A program made the position numbers and the translations under genes. From Alsobacter sp040380755 (GTDB taxonomy: Bacteria; Pseudomonadota; Alphaproteobacteria; Rhizobiales; Beijerinckiaceae): a DNA stretch of 43,395 nt. The notes beneath the pieces were generated by a model. That model searched no databases and was not told the DNA's origin. It saw only the letters and a list, made by a program, of their open reading frames with translations. How positions within the stretch are numbered: position 1 is the first letter of the stretch; each line of letters opens with the position of its first letter. Shown one piece after another: positions 33,898 to 43,100 of this stretch. The DNA is taken from the NCBI GenBank assembly GCA_040380755.1, contig JBEIIL010000011.1, positions 1 to 43,395 on the forward strand, read 5' to 3'.

Positions 33898-35709
33898 TCA
33901 TTTGCGGCGCAGCAACCGGGCCCAGCGCGAGCGCCTGGCCAGGAAGGCGGCCTGCTCCTCCTCCTCCGAGGGCGCGTCGAGCAGCAGACCGGCGAGCGTG
34001 ACGCGTTCGTCGGTGACCCGGTGGGCCACCAGGATGGCGTTGCCGAGCTCGACCCGGTCACTCTCCTGCGGGGCGCCATCCAGCCGCTCGGTGAAAAACG
34101 CGGTCACTGTCATGGCACGCTCTGTGGCATCGATGTCGAGATTGTAGAGGTCGGCGATGGCGCCGATCTTCAGGGCGCCGTCGAACGGAAATTCCGAGAT
34201 CGCATCCGGATCGGCAGACGGCTGCTGGCCATCGACGGCAAAGAAGCGGTCGAGCCGGCCGAGTCGCGCCGTCGGCGCCAGGAAATAGGCATAGTCCCTT
34301 GGCCGCAGCGGCCCGGCCACGGCCGGTTCGAGGATCTGGCTGTCACGGATCACCAGCACCGGCCGGACCCAGGATGGCAGAGCGCGGTGGCGTGTCGCCG
34401 GCGAATTGTCGATCAGCGGATAGCCGACAAGTTCGGCGTCGAGCTGGCCGGGCAGGTCGATGTCGATGCGCTGCACTTCGGGCGCATGTTCGCGCATGGC
34501 GACGTGAAGCCGGTGCGCCGCGTAGCCGATGGTGGAGCCCTGGAGCAGCAGCGACACCACCACGACCACGAAGGCGACGTTGAACAGGATCGGTGCCTCC
34601 TTGAGGCCGGTGAGCATCGGGATCGTCGCCAGGAAGATCGAGACGCCGCCGCGCAGGCCTACCCAGGACATGAACATCATGTCGCGCCGCGAGAAGCGGA
34701 ATGGCGCCAGGCATGCGAAGACCGCGACCGGCCTGGCCACGAGCATCAGCGTCAGCGCGATGGCGATCGCCGGCAGCAGGATCGGCAGGAGATCATGCGG
34801 GGTCACCAGCAGCCCCAGCAGCGTGAACAGCACGATCTGGCACAGCCACGTCGCCGTGTCATGAAATGCGATGATCGACGCATAGGCGCGCACCGGGCGG
34901 TTGCCGAGAACCAGCCCCGCCACGTATGCGGCGAGGAAGCCCGACGCGTCGAAAGAGGCCGCAAAGGCGAAGACGACCAGTGCGGCCGTGACCACGAAGG
35001 CCGGGTGAAGTCCCGCGGGCAGGCTGAGCCGGTTCAGCACCGCCACGAGCCCGAAGCCGCCCGCCACGCCGACGACAATACCGAGGACGGCCTGGCGGAA
35101 CACGGCCAGCGCCACATGGGCCGCGTCCACGGCGACGTCGCCGATGGCGATCTCGACCAGAAGCACGGTGAGCAGCACGGCGATGGGATCGTTGGTGCCG
35201 CTCTCCACCTCCAGCGTGGCCCCGACGCGGCGGCGCAGCTGCAGGCCGCCGGTGCGCAGCAGGAAGAACACCACGGCGGCATCGGTCGATGCCACGATGG
35301 AGCCGACGAGCAGGGCGGGGACCCAGCCAATGCCCAGCAGCACTTTGGCGGCGGCAGCGGTGATGACCGCCGTGATCAGCGTCCCCACCGAGGCGAGCAC
35401 GCCAGCGGGGCCGATCACCGCCCGGACGGTGGACAGGCGGGTGCGCAGGCCGCCATCGAACAGGATGATCGCCAGCGCCGCAGAGCCGACCATGTAGGTC
35501 AGCTTGAAGTTGCTGAAGGCGAAGCCGCCCGGCCCGTCCTCGCCGGCGAGCATCCCGACGACCAGGAACACCAGCAGCAGCGGAACGCCGAAACGCGATG
35601 CCGCGAGGCTCGAGAGAATGCCGACGAGAGCCAGCGCCGCGCCGAACAGGAGGCCGGCATGCGCCTGGAAGAGACTGTCCATCACAAGAGTATCGGGGGC
35701 GTGCTGCAT
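33898..35709 (-). CDS. Potassium/proton antiporter, NhaP2/CvrA family
   Basis: A cation/proton antiporter of about 603 residues in the inner membrane. About a dozen hydrophobic helices run from LLFGAALALVGILSSL to FVVVVVSLLLQGSTI, with family blocks PLLLVFLVVGMLAGEDGPGG, LFDGGLRT, VASTDAAVVFFLLR, LEVESGTNDPIAVLLT (the ion-site Asp-containing segment) and WVGLRGGVSIFLA. The soluble C-terminus has a TrkA-C-like stretch and a CorC/HlyC-type end, as in NhaP2. A role in potassium or pH balance is inferred; the ion cannot be read from sequence. Three in-frame ATGs (35734, 35709, 35682) are possible starts; the last gives MDSLFQAHAGLLFG, common in homologues. Confidence 0.88.
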   Translation of the reverse strand: MQHAPDTLVMDSLFQAHAGLLFGAALALVGILSSLAASRFGVPLLLVFLVVGMLAGEDGPGGFAFSNFKLTYMVGSAALAIILFDGGLRTRLSTVRAVIGPAGVLASVGTLITAVITAAAAKVLLGIGWVPALLVGSIVASTDAAVVFFLLRTGGLQLRRRVGATLEVESGTNDPIAVLLTVLLVEIAIGDVAVDAAHVALAVFRQAVLGIVVGVAGGFGLVAVLNRLSLPAGLHPAFVVTAALVVFAFAASFDASGFLAAYVAGLVLGNRPVRAYASIIAFHDTATWLCQIVLFTLLGLLVTPHDLLPILLPAIAIALTLMLVARPVAVFACLAPFRFSRRDMMFMSWVGLRGGVSIFLATIPMLTGLKEAPILFNVAFVVVVVSLLLQGSTIGYAAHRLHVAMREHAPEVQRIDIDLPGQLDAELVGYPLIDNSPATRHRALPSWVRPVLVIRDSQILEPAVAGPLRPRDYAYFLAPTARLGRLDRFFAVDGQQPSADPDAISEFPFDGALKIGAIADLYNLDIDATERAMTVTAFFTERLDGAPQESDRVELGNAILVAHRVTDERVTLAGLLLDAPSEEEEQAAFLARRSRWARLLRRK

Positions 35710-35786
35710 CGCGGCAACCTGTTTGCCAGTCATCGGGCTCACGCCGGCGTCTTGCGGGGGGCGCCGGGCGCCTGTAAGCACGTCGC

Positions 35787-36296
35787 ATGACGCGCCCGAC
35801 CCGCATCGCCTTCTATGCCGGCTCGTTCGATCCGGTGACGAACGGCCATCTCGACGTGGTCCGCCATGCCTGCCGGCTGGCAGACCGGCTGGTGGTGGCC
35901 ATTGGCGTCCACCCCGGCAAGGCGCCGCTGTTCCCGCCCGAGGAGCGGGCAACGATGATCCGCGAGGAGTTCGGCGCGCTGGCGACTGAGGCCGGGTCCG
36001 AGCTCGCGGTCACCAGCTTCGGCGACCTGGCCGTCGACGCCGCGCGGCGCGAGGGTGCCACGATGCTGATCCGCGGGCTGCGCGACGGCACCGACCTTGA
36101 CTACGAGATGCAGATGGCCGGCATGAACGAGGCCATGGCGCCGGATATTCAGACCGTCTTCCTGCCGGCCTCGCCCATGGTGCGTCCGATCACCGCCACG
36201 CTGGTGCGCCAGATCGCTGCCATGGGCGGCGACGTGTCGTGCTTCGTCCCCGCGGGCGTGCAGGCCAGGCTGGCCGCCCGTTTCCGCAAGGCCTGA
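35787..36296 (+). CDS. coaD: Phosphopantetheine adenylyltransferase
   Basis: CoaD makes dephospho-CoA from phosphopantetheine and ATP, the fourth step of CoA synthesis. The 169-residue protein has AFYAGSFDPVTNGHLDVV with the nucleotide-site TNGH (His21), then LIRGLRDGTDLDYEMQMAGMN and the C-terminal LVRQIAAMGGDVSCFVP block. The normal SSS before LVR is ITAT here, a mild variation. It diverges from the antiporter and is followed after 37 bases by the cyclophilin genes. Confidence 0.96.
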   Translation: MTRPTRIAFYAGSFDPVTNGHLDVVRHACRLADRLVVAIGVHPGKAPLFPPEERATMIREEFGALATEAGSELAVTSFGDLAVDAARREGATMLIRGLRDGTDLDYEMQMAGMNEAMAPDIQTVFLPASPMVRPITATLVRQIAAMGGDVSCFVPAGVQARLAARFRKA

Positions 36297-36333
36297 GCCG
36301 TCGCGCCGCGGCGGCCTTCACCCAGGAGGTTTC

Positions 36334-36885
36334 ATGATCCGCCTCATCGCCGCTGCGCTGGCGCTCGTCGCCGGGCTTTCCTTCGCGCAAGCGCAGACCC
36401 CGGCCCAAGACCCGCAGAACACCGTGGTGCTCACCACCAAGGACGGCCGCATCGTCATTCGCCTGCGTCCTGACCTCGCGCCCAAGCATGTCGAGCAGAT
36501 CAAGACGCTGACCAAGCGGAAGTTCTACGACGGCATCGTCTTCCACCGCGTCATTGATGGCTTCATGGCGCAGACGGGTGATCCGAAGGGCAACGGCACC
36601 GGCGGCTCCGACCTGCCGAACATCCCGGCCGAGTTCTCGACCACGCCGTTCAAGCGCGGCACGCTCGGAATGGCGCGCTCGCAGAGCCCGAACTCGGCCA
36701 ACAGCCAGTTCTTCATCACCTTCGCGGATGCCAGTTTCCTGAACGGGCAGTACACGGTGTTCGGCGAGGTCGTGCAGGGCATGGATATCGTCGACAAGAT
36801 CAAGAAGGGCGACAAGGCCGCCAACGGCACGGTTGCGGCTCCCGACAAGATCGTTTCGATGCGTCTTCTCGCAGACGCGAATTAA
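36334..36885 (+). CDS. ppiA: Periplasmic cyclophilin-type peptidyl-prolyl isomerase
   Basis: The enzyme speeds cis-trans changes at proline in secreted proteins. Residues 1-20 form a Sec signal peptide ending in AQA before Gln21. The cyclophilin fold follows: FYDGIVFHRVIDGFMAQTGDP (catalytic Arg in FHR), GTGGSDLPNIPAEF, NSANSQFFITF and YTVFGEVVQGMDIVDKI. The position of Trp121 in human cyclophilin A is not Trp (FLNGQYTVFG), as in bacterial cyclophilins insensitive to cyclosporin. AGGAGG lies six bases before the ATG. ppiB follows after 16 bases. Confidence 0.94.
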   Translation: MIRLIAAALALVAGLSFAQAQTPAQDPQNTVVLTTKDGRIVIRLRPDLAPKHVEQIKTLTKRKFYDGIVFHRVIDGFMAQTGDPKGNGTGGSDLPNIPAEFSTTPFKRGTLGMARSQSPNSANSQFFITFADASFLNGQYTVFGEVVQGMDIVDKIKKGDKAANGTVAAPDKIVSMRLLADAN

Positions 36886-36901
36886 GCACACAGGAACAGT
36901 C

Positions 36902-37363
36902 ATGAGCACCGAGAACACCCTCGTCCTCGAGACCACCAAGGGCCGCGTCGTCATCACCATGCGGCCGGATCTCGCGCCCGGCCACGTGGCCCGCATCAAG
37001 GAGCTGGCCGGCAGCGGCTTCTATGACGGGGTGGTGTTCCACCGCGTCATCGAAGGCTTCATGGCGCAGACCGGCGACCCGACGGGGACCGGCATGGGCG
37101 GCTCCGGCCAGAAGCTCAAGGCCGAGTTCACGGCCGAGCCGCATGTGCGCGGCATCTGCTCGATGGCCCGCGCCCAGGATCCAAACTCGGGCGACAGCCA
37201 GTTCTTCATCTGCTTCGACGATTCCCGCTTCCTCGACCGGCAGTATACCGTTTGGGGTCAGGTGTCCGAAGGGATGGAGAATGTCGACAAGATCAAGCGC
37301 GGCGAGCCGGTTCGCGATCCCGACAAGATCATCTCGGCGCGCATGGCCGACAAGACGGCCTGA
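36902..37363 (+). CDS. ppiB: Cytosolic cyclophilin-type peptidyl-prolyl isomerase
   Basis: A 153-residue cyclophilin without signal peptide, so the cytosolic partner of the gene just upstream. It has FYDGVVFHRVIEGFMAQTGDP, GMGGSGQKLKAEF, NSGDSQFFICF and YTVWGQVSEGMENVDKI. The two proteins are similar along the whole domain and probably come from a tandem duplication with later gain or loss of the signal. The ATG at 36902 has only a weak ribosome site (GGAACA). A terminator follows 52 bases after the stop. Confidence 0.94.
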   Translation: MSTENTLVLETTKGRVVITMRPDLAPGHVARIKELAGSGFYDGVVFHRVIEGFMAQTGDPTGTGMGGSGQKLKAEFTAEPHVRGICSMARAQDPNSGDSQFFICFDDSRFLDRQYTVWGQVSEGMENVDKIKRGEPVRDPDKIISARMADKTA

Positions 37364-37415
37364 CCGGTCTGCCGCGAAACTCGGTGGCCGGCGGCGGCTA
37401 TCGCCCTGAACAAAT

Positions 37416-37446
37416 ACGGCCGGTCCCTTGGGGCCGGCCGTTGTGT
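37416..37446 (+). terminator. Likely intrinsic terminator after ppiB
   Basis: ACGGCCGG (37416-37423) pairs with CCGGCCGT (37434-37441), with further CCC/GGG pairing in the loop, followed by the T-rich TGTGTT. It separates coaD-ppiA-ppiB from queA-tgt. Confidence 0.6.
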
Positions 37447-37468
37447 TGCTGCGAGCCTGCGGCCTGCA

Positions 37469-38563
37469 ATGAGAGTTGACGCTTTCGACTTCGAGCTTCC
37501 GGACGACCGGATCGCGCTGCGCCCCGCGGTGCCGCGGGATTCGGCCCGCATGCTGGTCGTCGCCCCGCCACAGCCGCCGTGCGATCACATGGTTCGGGAT
37601 TTGCCCGCCATGCTCCGGCAGGGCGATCTGCTGGTCGTCAACGACACCCGCGTCATTCCAGCCCGCCTTGCCGGGCGGCGCATGCGGGACGCAACCACGG
37701 CGCAGGTCGAGGCCCTGCTGCATCTGCGCGAAGCGCCCGACCGCTGGCGGGCCTTCCTACGGCCGGCCAAGCGCGTGCGCGTTGGCGAAACGCTGCAGTT
37801 TGAGATGGTGGGGGAGGCGGACGCCGGCCGGTCGGACACGCTCTCCGCTGAGGTTGTCGAAAAGGGGGAGGGCGGCGAGGCGGTGCTGCGCTTTGCGCTG
37901 GCCGGGCCGGCTCTCGACGCGGCGATCCTGCAGATCGGCGCTTTGCCGCTGCCGCCCTACATCGCCGGCCGCAGGCCGACGGACGCCCGCGATAGCGTCG
38001 ACTACCAGACCCTATTCGCGCAGGCCGACGGTGCCGTTGCGGCCCCCACGGCCGGACTGCATTTCACGCCCGGCCTGCTCGATCGTCTGGCCGAGCGCGG
38101 CGTCGGGCTGACATCCGTGACGCTGCATGTCGGTGCCGGCACGTTCCTGCCGGTGAAGGCCGACGATACCGCCGACCACCGGATGCATGCCGAATGGGGG
38201 CGCATTTCGACCGGAGCCGCCGAGGCCCTCAATGCGGCACGCCAGGCGGGAGGCCGGATCGTCGCCGTCGGAACGACGGCCCTGCGCCTGCTCGAGAGTG
38301 CGGCAGACGACGCCGGTCACTTCGCGCCCTGGGAGGGCACGACGTCAATCTTCATCACGCCCGGGCACCGGTTTCGCTCGGCCGACCTTCTGCTGACGAA
38401 TTTCCACCTGCCGCGCTCGACGCTGTTCATGCTGGTCGCGGCCTTCAGCGGCCTGCTGGCGATGCAGCGCGCCTATGCGCACGCGATTGCGGCGGGGTAT
38501 CGGTTCTATAGCTATGGTGATGCGAGCCTGCTGGCCCGTGCCGATCCGGAGGACGCCGCATGA
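37469..38563 (+). CDS. queA: S-adenosylmethionine:tRNA ribosyltransferase-isomerase QueA
   Basis: QueA adds the ribosyl ring from S-adenosylmethionine to preQ1-modified tRNA, making epoxyqueuosine. The 364-residue protein shows DFELPDDRIALRPA at the N-terminus, VVNDTRVIPARL, AAPTAGLHFTPGLL, VTLHVGAGTFLPV, and LLTNFHLPRSTLFMLVAAF at the C-terminus. Its stop overlaps the tgt start (ATGA), so the two queuosine steps are made together. No preQ1-synthesis genes (queC, D, E, F) or queG lie in the window. Confidence 0.96.
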   Translation: MRVDAFDFELPDDRIALRPAVPRDSARMLVVAPPQPPCDHMVRDLPAMLRQGDLLVVNDTRVIPARLAGRRMRDATTAQVEALLHLREAPDRWRAFLRPAKRVRVGETLQFEMVGEADAGRSDTLSAEVVEKGEGGEAVLRFALAGPALDAAILQIGALPLPPYIAGRRPTDARDSVDYQTLFAQADGAVAAPTAGLHFTPGLLDRLAERGVGLTSVTLHVGAGTFLPVKADDTADHRMHAEWGRISTGAAEALNAARQAGGRIVAVGTTALRLLESAADDAGHFAPWEGTTSIFITPGHRFRSADLLLTNFHLPRSTLFMLVAAFSGLLAMQRAYAHAIAAGYRFYSYGDASLLARADPEDAA

Positions 38564-39690
38564 GCGTGCAGGACTTTGCGTTCGCGCTGGCGCGCACCGA
38601 CGGCAGCGCGCGCACCGGCGAGATCCGGATGCCGCGTGGCGTGATCCGTACGCCGGCCTTCATGCCTGTCGGCACCGCGGCGACCGTCAAGGCGATGTAT
38701 CCCGACCAGGTCAAGGCGCTTGGCGCCGACGTGGTGCTCGGCAACACCTACCACCTGATGCTGCGGCCGGGCGCCGAGCGCATGGCGCGCCTCGGCGGCC
38801 TGCATGCGTTCATGAACTGGCCCTATCCGATCCTGACCGATAGCGGCGGCTTCCAGGTGATGTCGCTGGCGCAGCTGCGCAAGCTCGACGAGACCGGCGT
38901 GACGTTCCGCTCCCACATCGATGGCAGCGCCCATGTGCTGACGCCGGAGCGGTCGATCGAGATCCAGGGGTTGCTCGGCTCCGACATTCAAATGCAACTC
39001 GATGAATGCGTCAGGCTGCCGTGCAGCGACGAGGAGGCCGAGCGCGCCATGGCGCTCAGCCTGCGCTGGGCCGAGCGGTCGAAGATCGCGTTCGGCGACC
39101 AGCCCGGCCGGGCCCTGTTCGGCATCGTCCAGGGCGGCGCCGTGCCGGCGCTGCGGGCCCGCAGCGCCCGGGAGCTGGTCGGCCTCGACCTCAAGGGCTA
39201 TGCCATCGGTGGCCTGGCCGTGGGCGAGCCGCAGGACGTCATGCTGGCAATGATCGAGGTCGTCGAGCCGCATTTGCCGGCGGACCGGCCGCGCTACCTC
39301 ATGGGCGTCGGCACGCCCGACGACATCGTCGAGGCGGTGCGGCGCGGCGTCGACATGTTCGACTGCGTGATGCCGACGCGGGCCGGCCGGCACGGGCTGG
39401 CCTATACGCGCCACGGCAAGGTCAATCTGCGCAATGCGCGCCATGCGGAGGACAATCGTCCGCTCGACCCTCAGTCCTCATGCCCGGCTTCGCGTGACTA
39501 CAGCCGTGCCTATCTGCACCACCTGGTCAAGTCGGGCGAGATCCTTGGCATGATGCTCGTCACCTGGGCCAACCTCGCCTACTATCAGGATCTGATGGCG
39601 GGCCTGCGACTGGCGATCGCGGAGGGACGCTTTGCCGATCACGTGGCGGGCGTGAAGGCCGGCTGGGCGGCAGGCGATGGTGGCGCATGA
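38560..39690 (+). CDS. tgt: tRNA-guanine transglycosylase with degenerate zinc site
   Basis: Tgt swaps guanine-34 for preQ1 in GUN-anticodon tRNAs. The 376-residue protein keeps the catalytic residues: Asp94 in LTDSGGFQVMSL and the nucleophile Asp268 in DMFDCVMPTRAGRHG, plus GGLAVGE. The zinc site near the C-terminus is changed: E. coli ligands Cys302, Cys304, Cys307 and His333 align with Ser306, Cys308, Ser311 and Ala337, with identical spacing. Only one of the four ligands remains, so zinc binding is unlikely. The neighbouring dimer-side sequence SRAYLHHLVKSGEILGMML is intact. The gene overlaps queA by four bases. Confidence 0.93.
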   Translation: MSVQDFAFALARTDGSARTGEIRMPRGVIRTPAFMPVGTAATVKAMYPDQVKALGADVVLGNTYHLMLRPGAERMARLGGLHAFMNWPYPILTDSGGFQVMSLAQLRKLDETGVTFRSHIDGSAHVLTPERSIEIQGLLGSDIQMQLDECVRLPCSDEEAERAMALSLRWAERSKIAFGDQPGRALFGIVQGGAVPALRARSARELVGLDLKGYAIGGLAVGEPQDVMLAMIEVVEPHLPADRPRYLMGVGTPDDIVEAVRRGVDMFDCVMPTRAGRHGLAYTRHGKVNLRNARHAEDNRPLDPQSSCPASRDYSRAYLHHLVKSGEILGMMLVTWANLAYYQDLMAGLRLAIAEGRFADHVAGVKAGWAAGDGGA

Positions 39691-39711
39691 CAGACGCGAC
39701 GACGTGAGGTC

Positions 39712-39740
39712 CTGACAGGGGCCTGTCGCCGGTCTATAAC
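39712..39740 (+). promoter_or_regulatory. Probable promoter of sdhE-mfd
   Basis: CTGACA (39712-39717) and TATAAC (39735-39740) are exactly 17 bases apart, about 45 bases before sdhE. The -35 region overlaps an interrupted palindrome GACAGG-GG-CCTGTC (39714-39727) that could be an operator. Confidence 0.6.
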
Positions 39741-39793
39741 GCCGGCCGTCCCCGGTCCGGCCGCCGGATCCAAACGTTCCAGGAGCAGCCACG

Positions 39794-40093
39794 ATGAGCG
39801 GTCCGCAGCGCAGCAGCGCCGGCCTAGACGAACGCCGCCGCAAGGTCCTCTACCGGTCCTGGCACCGCGGCATCCGTGAAATGGACCTGATCATGGGCCA
39901 GTTCGCCGATGCCCAGATCGCGGCGCTGACAGATGCTGACCTCGACCTTTATGAGGCGCTGATCGAGGTGCCGGACCGCGACCTGTTCGCCTGGCTGACG
40001 GGCGCCGAGAGCACGCCGGACAATTACGACACGCCCGTGTTTCGAAGGCTGCAGGTCTTTCACACCCATCTGGGGCCGGTCCACGCCGCCTGA
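39794..40093 (+). CDS. sdhE: Succinate dehydrogenase flavinylation factor SdhE family
   Basis: SdhE proteins help attach FAD covalently to the SdhA subunit of succinate dehydrogenase. The 99-residue protein carries the RG-x-x-E motif in HRGIREMDLIMGQF (Arg25-Gly26, Glu29), then LYEALIEVPDRDLFAWLTG, typical of the DUF339 family. AGGAG precedes the ATG by eight bases. It is followed after 93 bases by mfd, a common alphaproteobacterial pairing with no evident functional link. Confidence 0.9.
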   Translation: MSGPQRSSAGLDERRRKVLYRSWHRGIREMDLIMGQFADAQIAALTDADLDLYEALIEVPDRDLFAWLTGAESTPDNYDTPVFRRLQVFHTHLGPVHAA

Positions 40094-40186
40094 AGGGCCT
40101 GCCCCGTGGCTGGCCCGATCCCGCGCCGCCCTTCATGATTTGCCCGACCGCCTGCGGCGGATGGGACAGAGACGAACCGAACCGCC

Positions 40187-43100
40187 ATGGCCAAGACCTC
40201 ACCGCTGCAGCGCGCCGCCGATGACCTGGCAAAAGGCGGAAGCCTGACGCTGGGGTCGGTGCCCGACGGGTTCGATGCGCTCGTCATGGCTGATCTCGCC
40301 CGGGCGCTGTCGCGCCGCGCGCCGGAGCGGCCGGCCGTTCTCGTTGTCGTCGCCCGCGACGGTCAGCGACAGGCCCAGGTCGAGAACGGCCTTGCCTTCG
40401 TGGCGCCCGACCTCGAAGTGCTGTCGCTGCCGGCCTGGGATTGCCAGCCCTACGATCGTGTCTCCCCCAACGCAGCCGTCTCGGCGCGGCGGATGACCGT
40501 GCTGTCGCGGCTGGCCCGCTCACGCTCGGGCGAGGAGCGGCCGCGGATCCTGACGACGACGGTCGACGCCATGCTGCAGCGCGTGCCGCAGCGCCGGCGC
40601 ATCGCCGGCGAGAGCTTCTCGGCGGCACCGGGCAACATGGTCGACACCCAGGCGCTGGCGGGCTGGCTGGAGACCAACGGATTCCTGCGCAGCTCGACGG
40701 TGCGCGAGACCGGCGAATATGCGGTGCGGGGCGGCATCATCGACCTCTACGCGCCTGGCATGCCGCTGCCGGTGCGGCTCGACTTCTTCGGCGACACGCT
40801 GGAATCGATCCGGAGTTTCGATGCGGAGACGCAGCGGACCGTCGGGCAGCTGCGCAGCCTCGACCTCGTGCCGATGAGCGAGGTCCAGCTGACGACCGAG
40901 AGCATCCGTCGCTTCCGGCAGGCCTATGTGGCGCGGTTCGGCGCGACGACGCGCGACGACACGCTGTACGAGGCGGTCAGCGAGGGGCGGCGGCATCCCG
41001 GGCTCGAGCACTGGATGCCGTTGTTCAACGAGAGGCTCGACACGCTGTTCGACTATCTCGACGGTGCGCCGCTGGTGCTGGACGGCCGCACCGATGAGGC
41101 CGCGGCCGAGCGCCTCGGCCAGGTCGCCGACTATTACGACGCCCGCAAGGCGGCGCTCGACAAGGGGGCGGGAACGGGGGCGCCGCCCTACAAGCCGCTG
41201 CCGCCTGATGCGCTCTACCTGACCCAGCCGCAATGGGCCGCAGCGCTGGCCGATGCCTCGACCGTCCGGCTGACACCCTTCGCGCAGCCTGAAGCCGCCG
41301 GTGTCCTCGATCTTGGCGGCCGCCAGGGACGGGGGTTCGCGGCCGAGCGTGCCCGGGAGGGTGAAGAGGGTGCCGCCAACGTCTTCGACGCCACCGTCGC
41401 GCATGTCCGCAGCCTGCAGCAGGACGGCCGCCGGGTGATTGTCGCCGCCTGGTCGGAGGGTGCGCGCGAGCGGCTGTCGCATGTGCTGGCCGACCACGGG
41501 CTGACGGGCGGACTGCCGGTTGCGCAGATCGGCCACGCCATGGCGCAACCGCGCAACATTGCCACCTTTGCGGTGTGGGGCCTGGAGGCGGGGTTCGAAA
41601 CGCCGGATCTGGCGGTGATTGCCGAACAGGACATCCTCGGCGACCGGCTGGTGCGGCGGACGCGCAAGTCGAAGCGGCCGCAGGACATCATCGCCGAGGT
41701 CGGCAGCCTGACCCAGGGCGACCTGATCGTGCATGTTGACCACGGCATCGGCCGGTTCGTCGGGCTGAAGTCGATCGACGCTGCCGGGGCGCCGCATGAC
41801 TGTCTCGAAATCCACTATGCGGGCGGCGACAAGCTGTTCCTGCCGGTGGAGAACATCGAGCTTCTGTCGCGCTACGGCTCCGAGGACACCGAGGTGGCGC
41901 TCGACCGCCTCGGCGGTGGTGCCTGGCAGGCCCGCAAGGCCAAGCTCAAGCAGCGCATCCGCGAGATGGCGCATGCGCTGATCAAGGTCGCGGCGGCCCG
42001 CGCGTTGCGGGAGGCGCCGCGGCTGGTGCCGCAGGCGGGGCTCTATGACGAGTTCTGCGCCCGCTTCCCCTATGACGAGACCGAGGACCAGCAGGGCGCC
42101 ATCGACGCCGTGCTGGACGACATGGCGACCGGCCGCCCGATGGACAGGCTGATCTGCGGCGATGTCGGCTTCGGCAAGACCGAGGTGGCACTGCGCGCCG
42201 CCTTCGCGGCGGCGCTGTCAGGGCGCCAGGTTGCGGTGGTGGTGCCGACGACGCTGCTGGCGCGGCAGCATTTCAAGACGTTCTCGGAGCGCTTCCACGG
42301 ACTGCCCGTGCGGGTCGCGCAGGCCTCGCGTTTCGTTCCGGCGGCCGAGCTGAAAGTCGTGAAGGCGGGGCTGGCCGACGGCACGATCGACATCGTCGTC
42401 GGCACCCATGCGCTGCTCGGCAAGGCGATCGCCTTCAAGGAGCTGGCGCTGTTGATCGTCGACGAGGAGCAGCATTTCGGCGTCGCCCACAAGGAGCGGC
42501 TGAAGGACCTGCGCGCCGAGGTGCATGTGCTGACCCTGTCGGCGACCCCGATCCCGCGCACGCTGCAGTTGGCGCTCACCGGCGTCAGGGAGCTGTCGAT
42601 CATCGCCACGCCGCCGGTCGACCGGCTGGCGGTGCGCACCTTCATCGCGCCGTTCGATCCGCTGCTGGTGCGCGAGGCGCTGCTGCGCGAGCGCTATCGT
42701 GGTGGCCAGAGCTTCTATGTCTGTCCGCGGATCGAGGACATTGGCGAAGCGAAGGCGTTCCTCGCCGCCGAGGTGCCGGAGGCCAAGGTGGCTGTCGCGC
42801 ACGGCCAGCTGGCGGCCACCGAGCTCGAGGACGTGATGACGGCGTTCTACGAGGGCAAATACGACATCCTGCTGTCGACCGCGATCGTCGAGTCGGGCCT
42901 CGACATTCCTGCCGCCAACACGCTGATCGTGCACCGCGCCGACATGTTCGGCCTCGGCCAGCTCTACCAGCTGCGCGGCCGGGTCGGCCGCGGCAAGACG
43001 CGCGCCTATGCGCTGTTTACCGTGCCGGCGACCCGCACGCTGACCGCTCAGGCGGAGCGCCGATTGAAGGTGCTGCAGTCGCTCGACACGCTGGGCGCAG

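Noticed and set aside
33793..35790. A 665-codon plus-strand frame opposite the antiporter gene
   Set aside because: It is the mirror of the antiporter coding frame, rich in Arg, Gln, Asp and Gly, and has no domain. The minus-strand frame has clear transmembrane helices and family motifs.
36334..37363. ppiA and ppiB considered as one broken gene
   Set aside because: Each has a complete cyclophilin domain, its own start and stop; only the first has a signal peptide. They are two genes.
40520..41974. Long minus-strand frames opposite mfd
   Set aside because: The plus-strand Mfd frame is continuous from 40187 to the window edge with helicase motifs in order; the minus-strand frames are antisense shadows.
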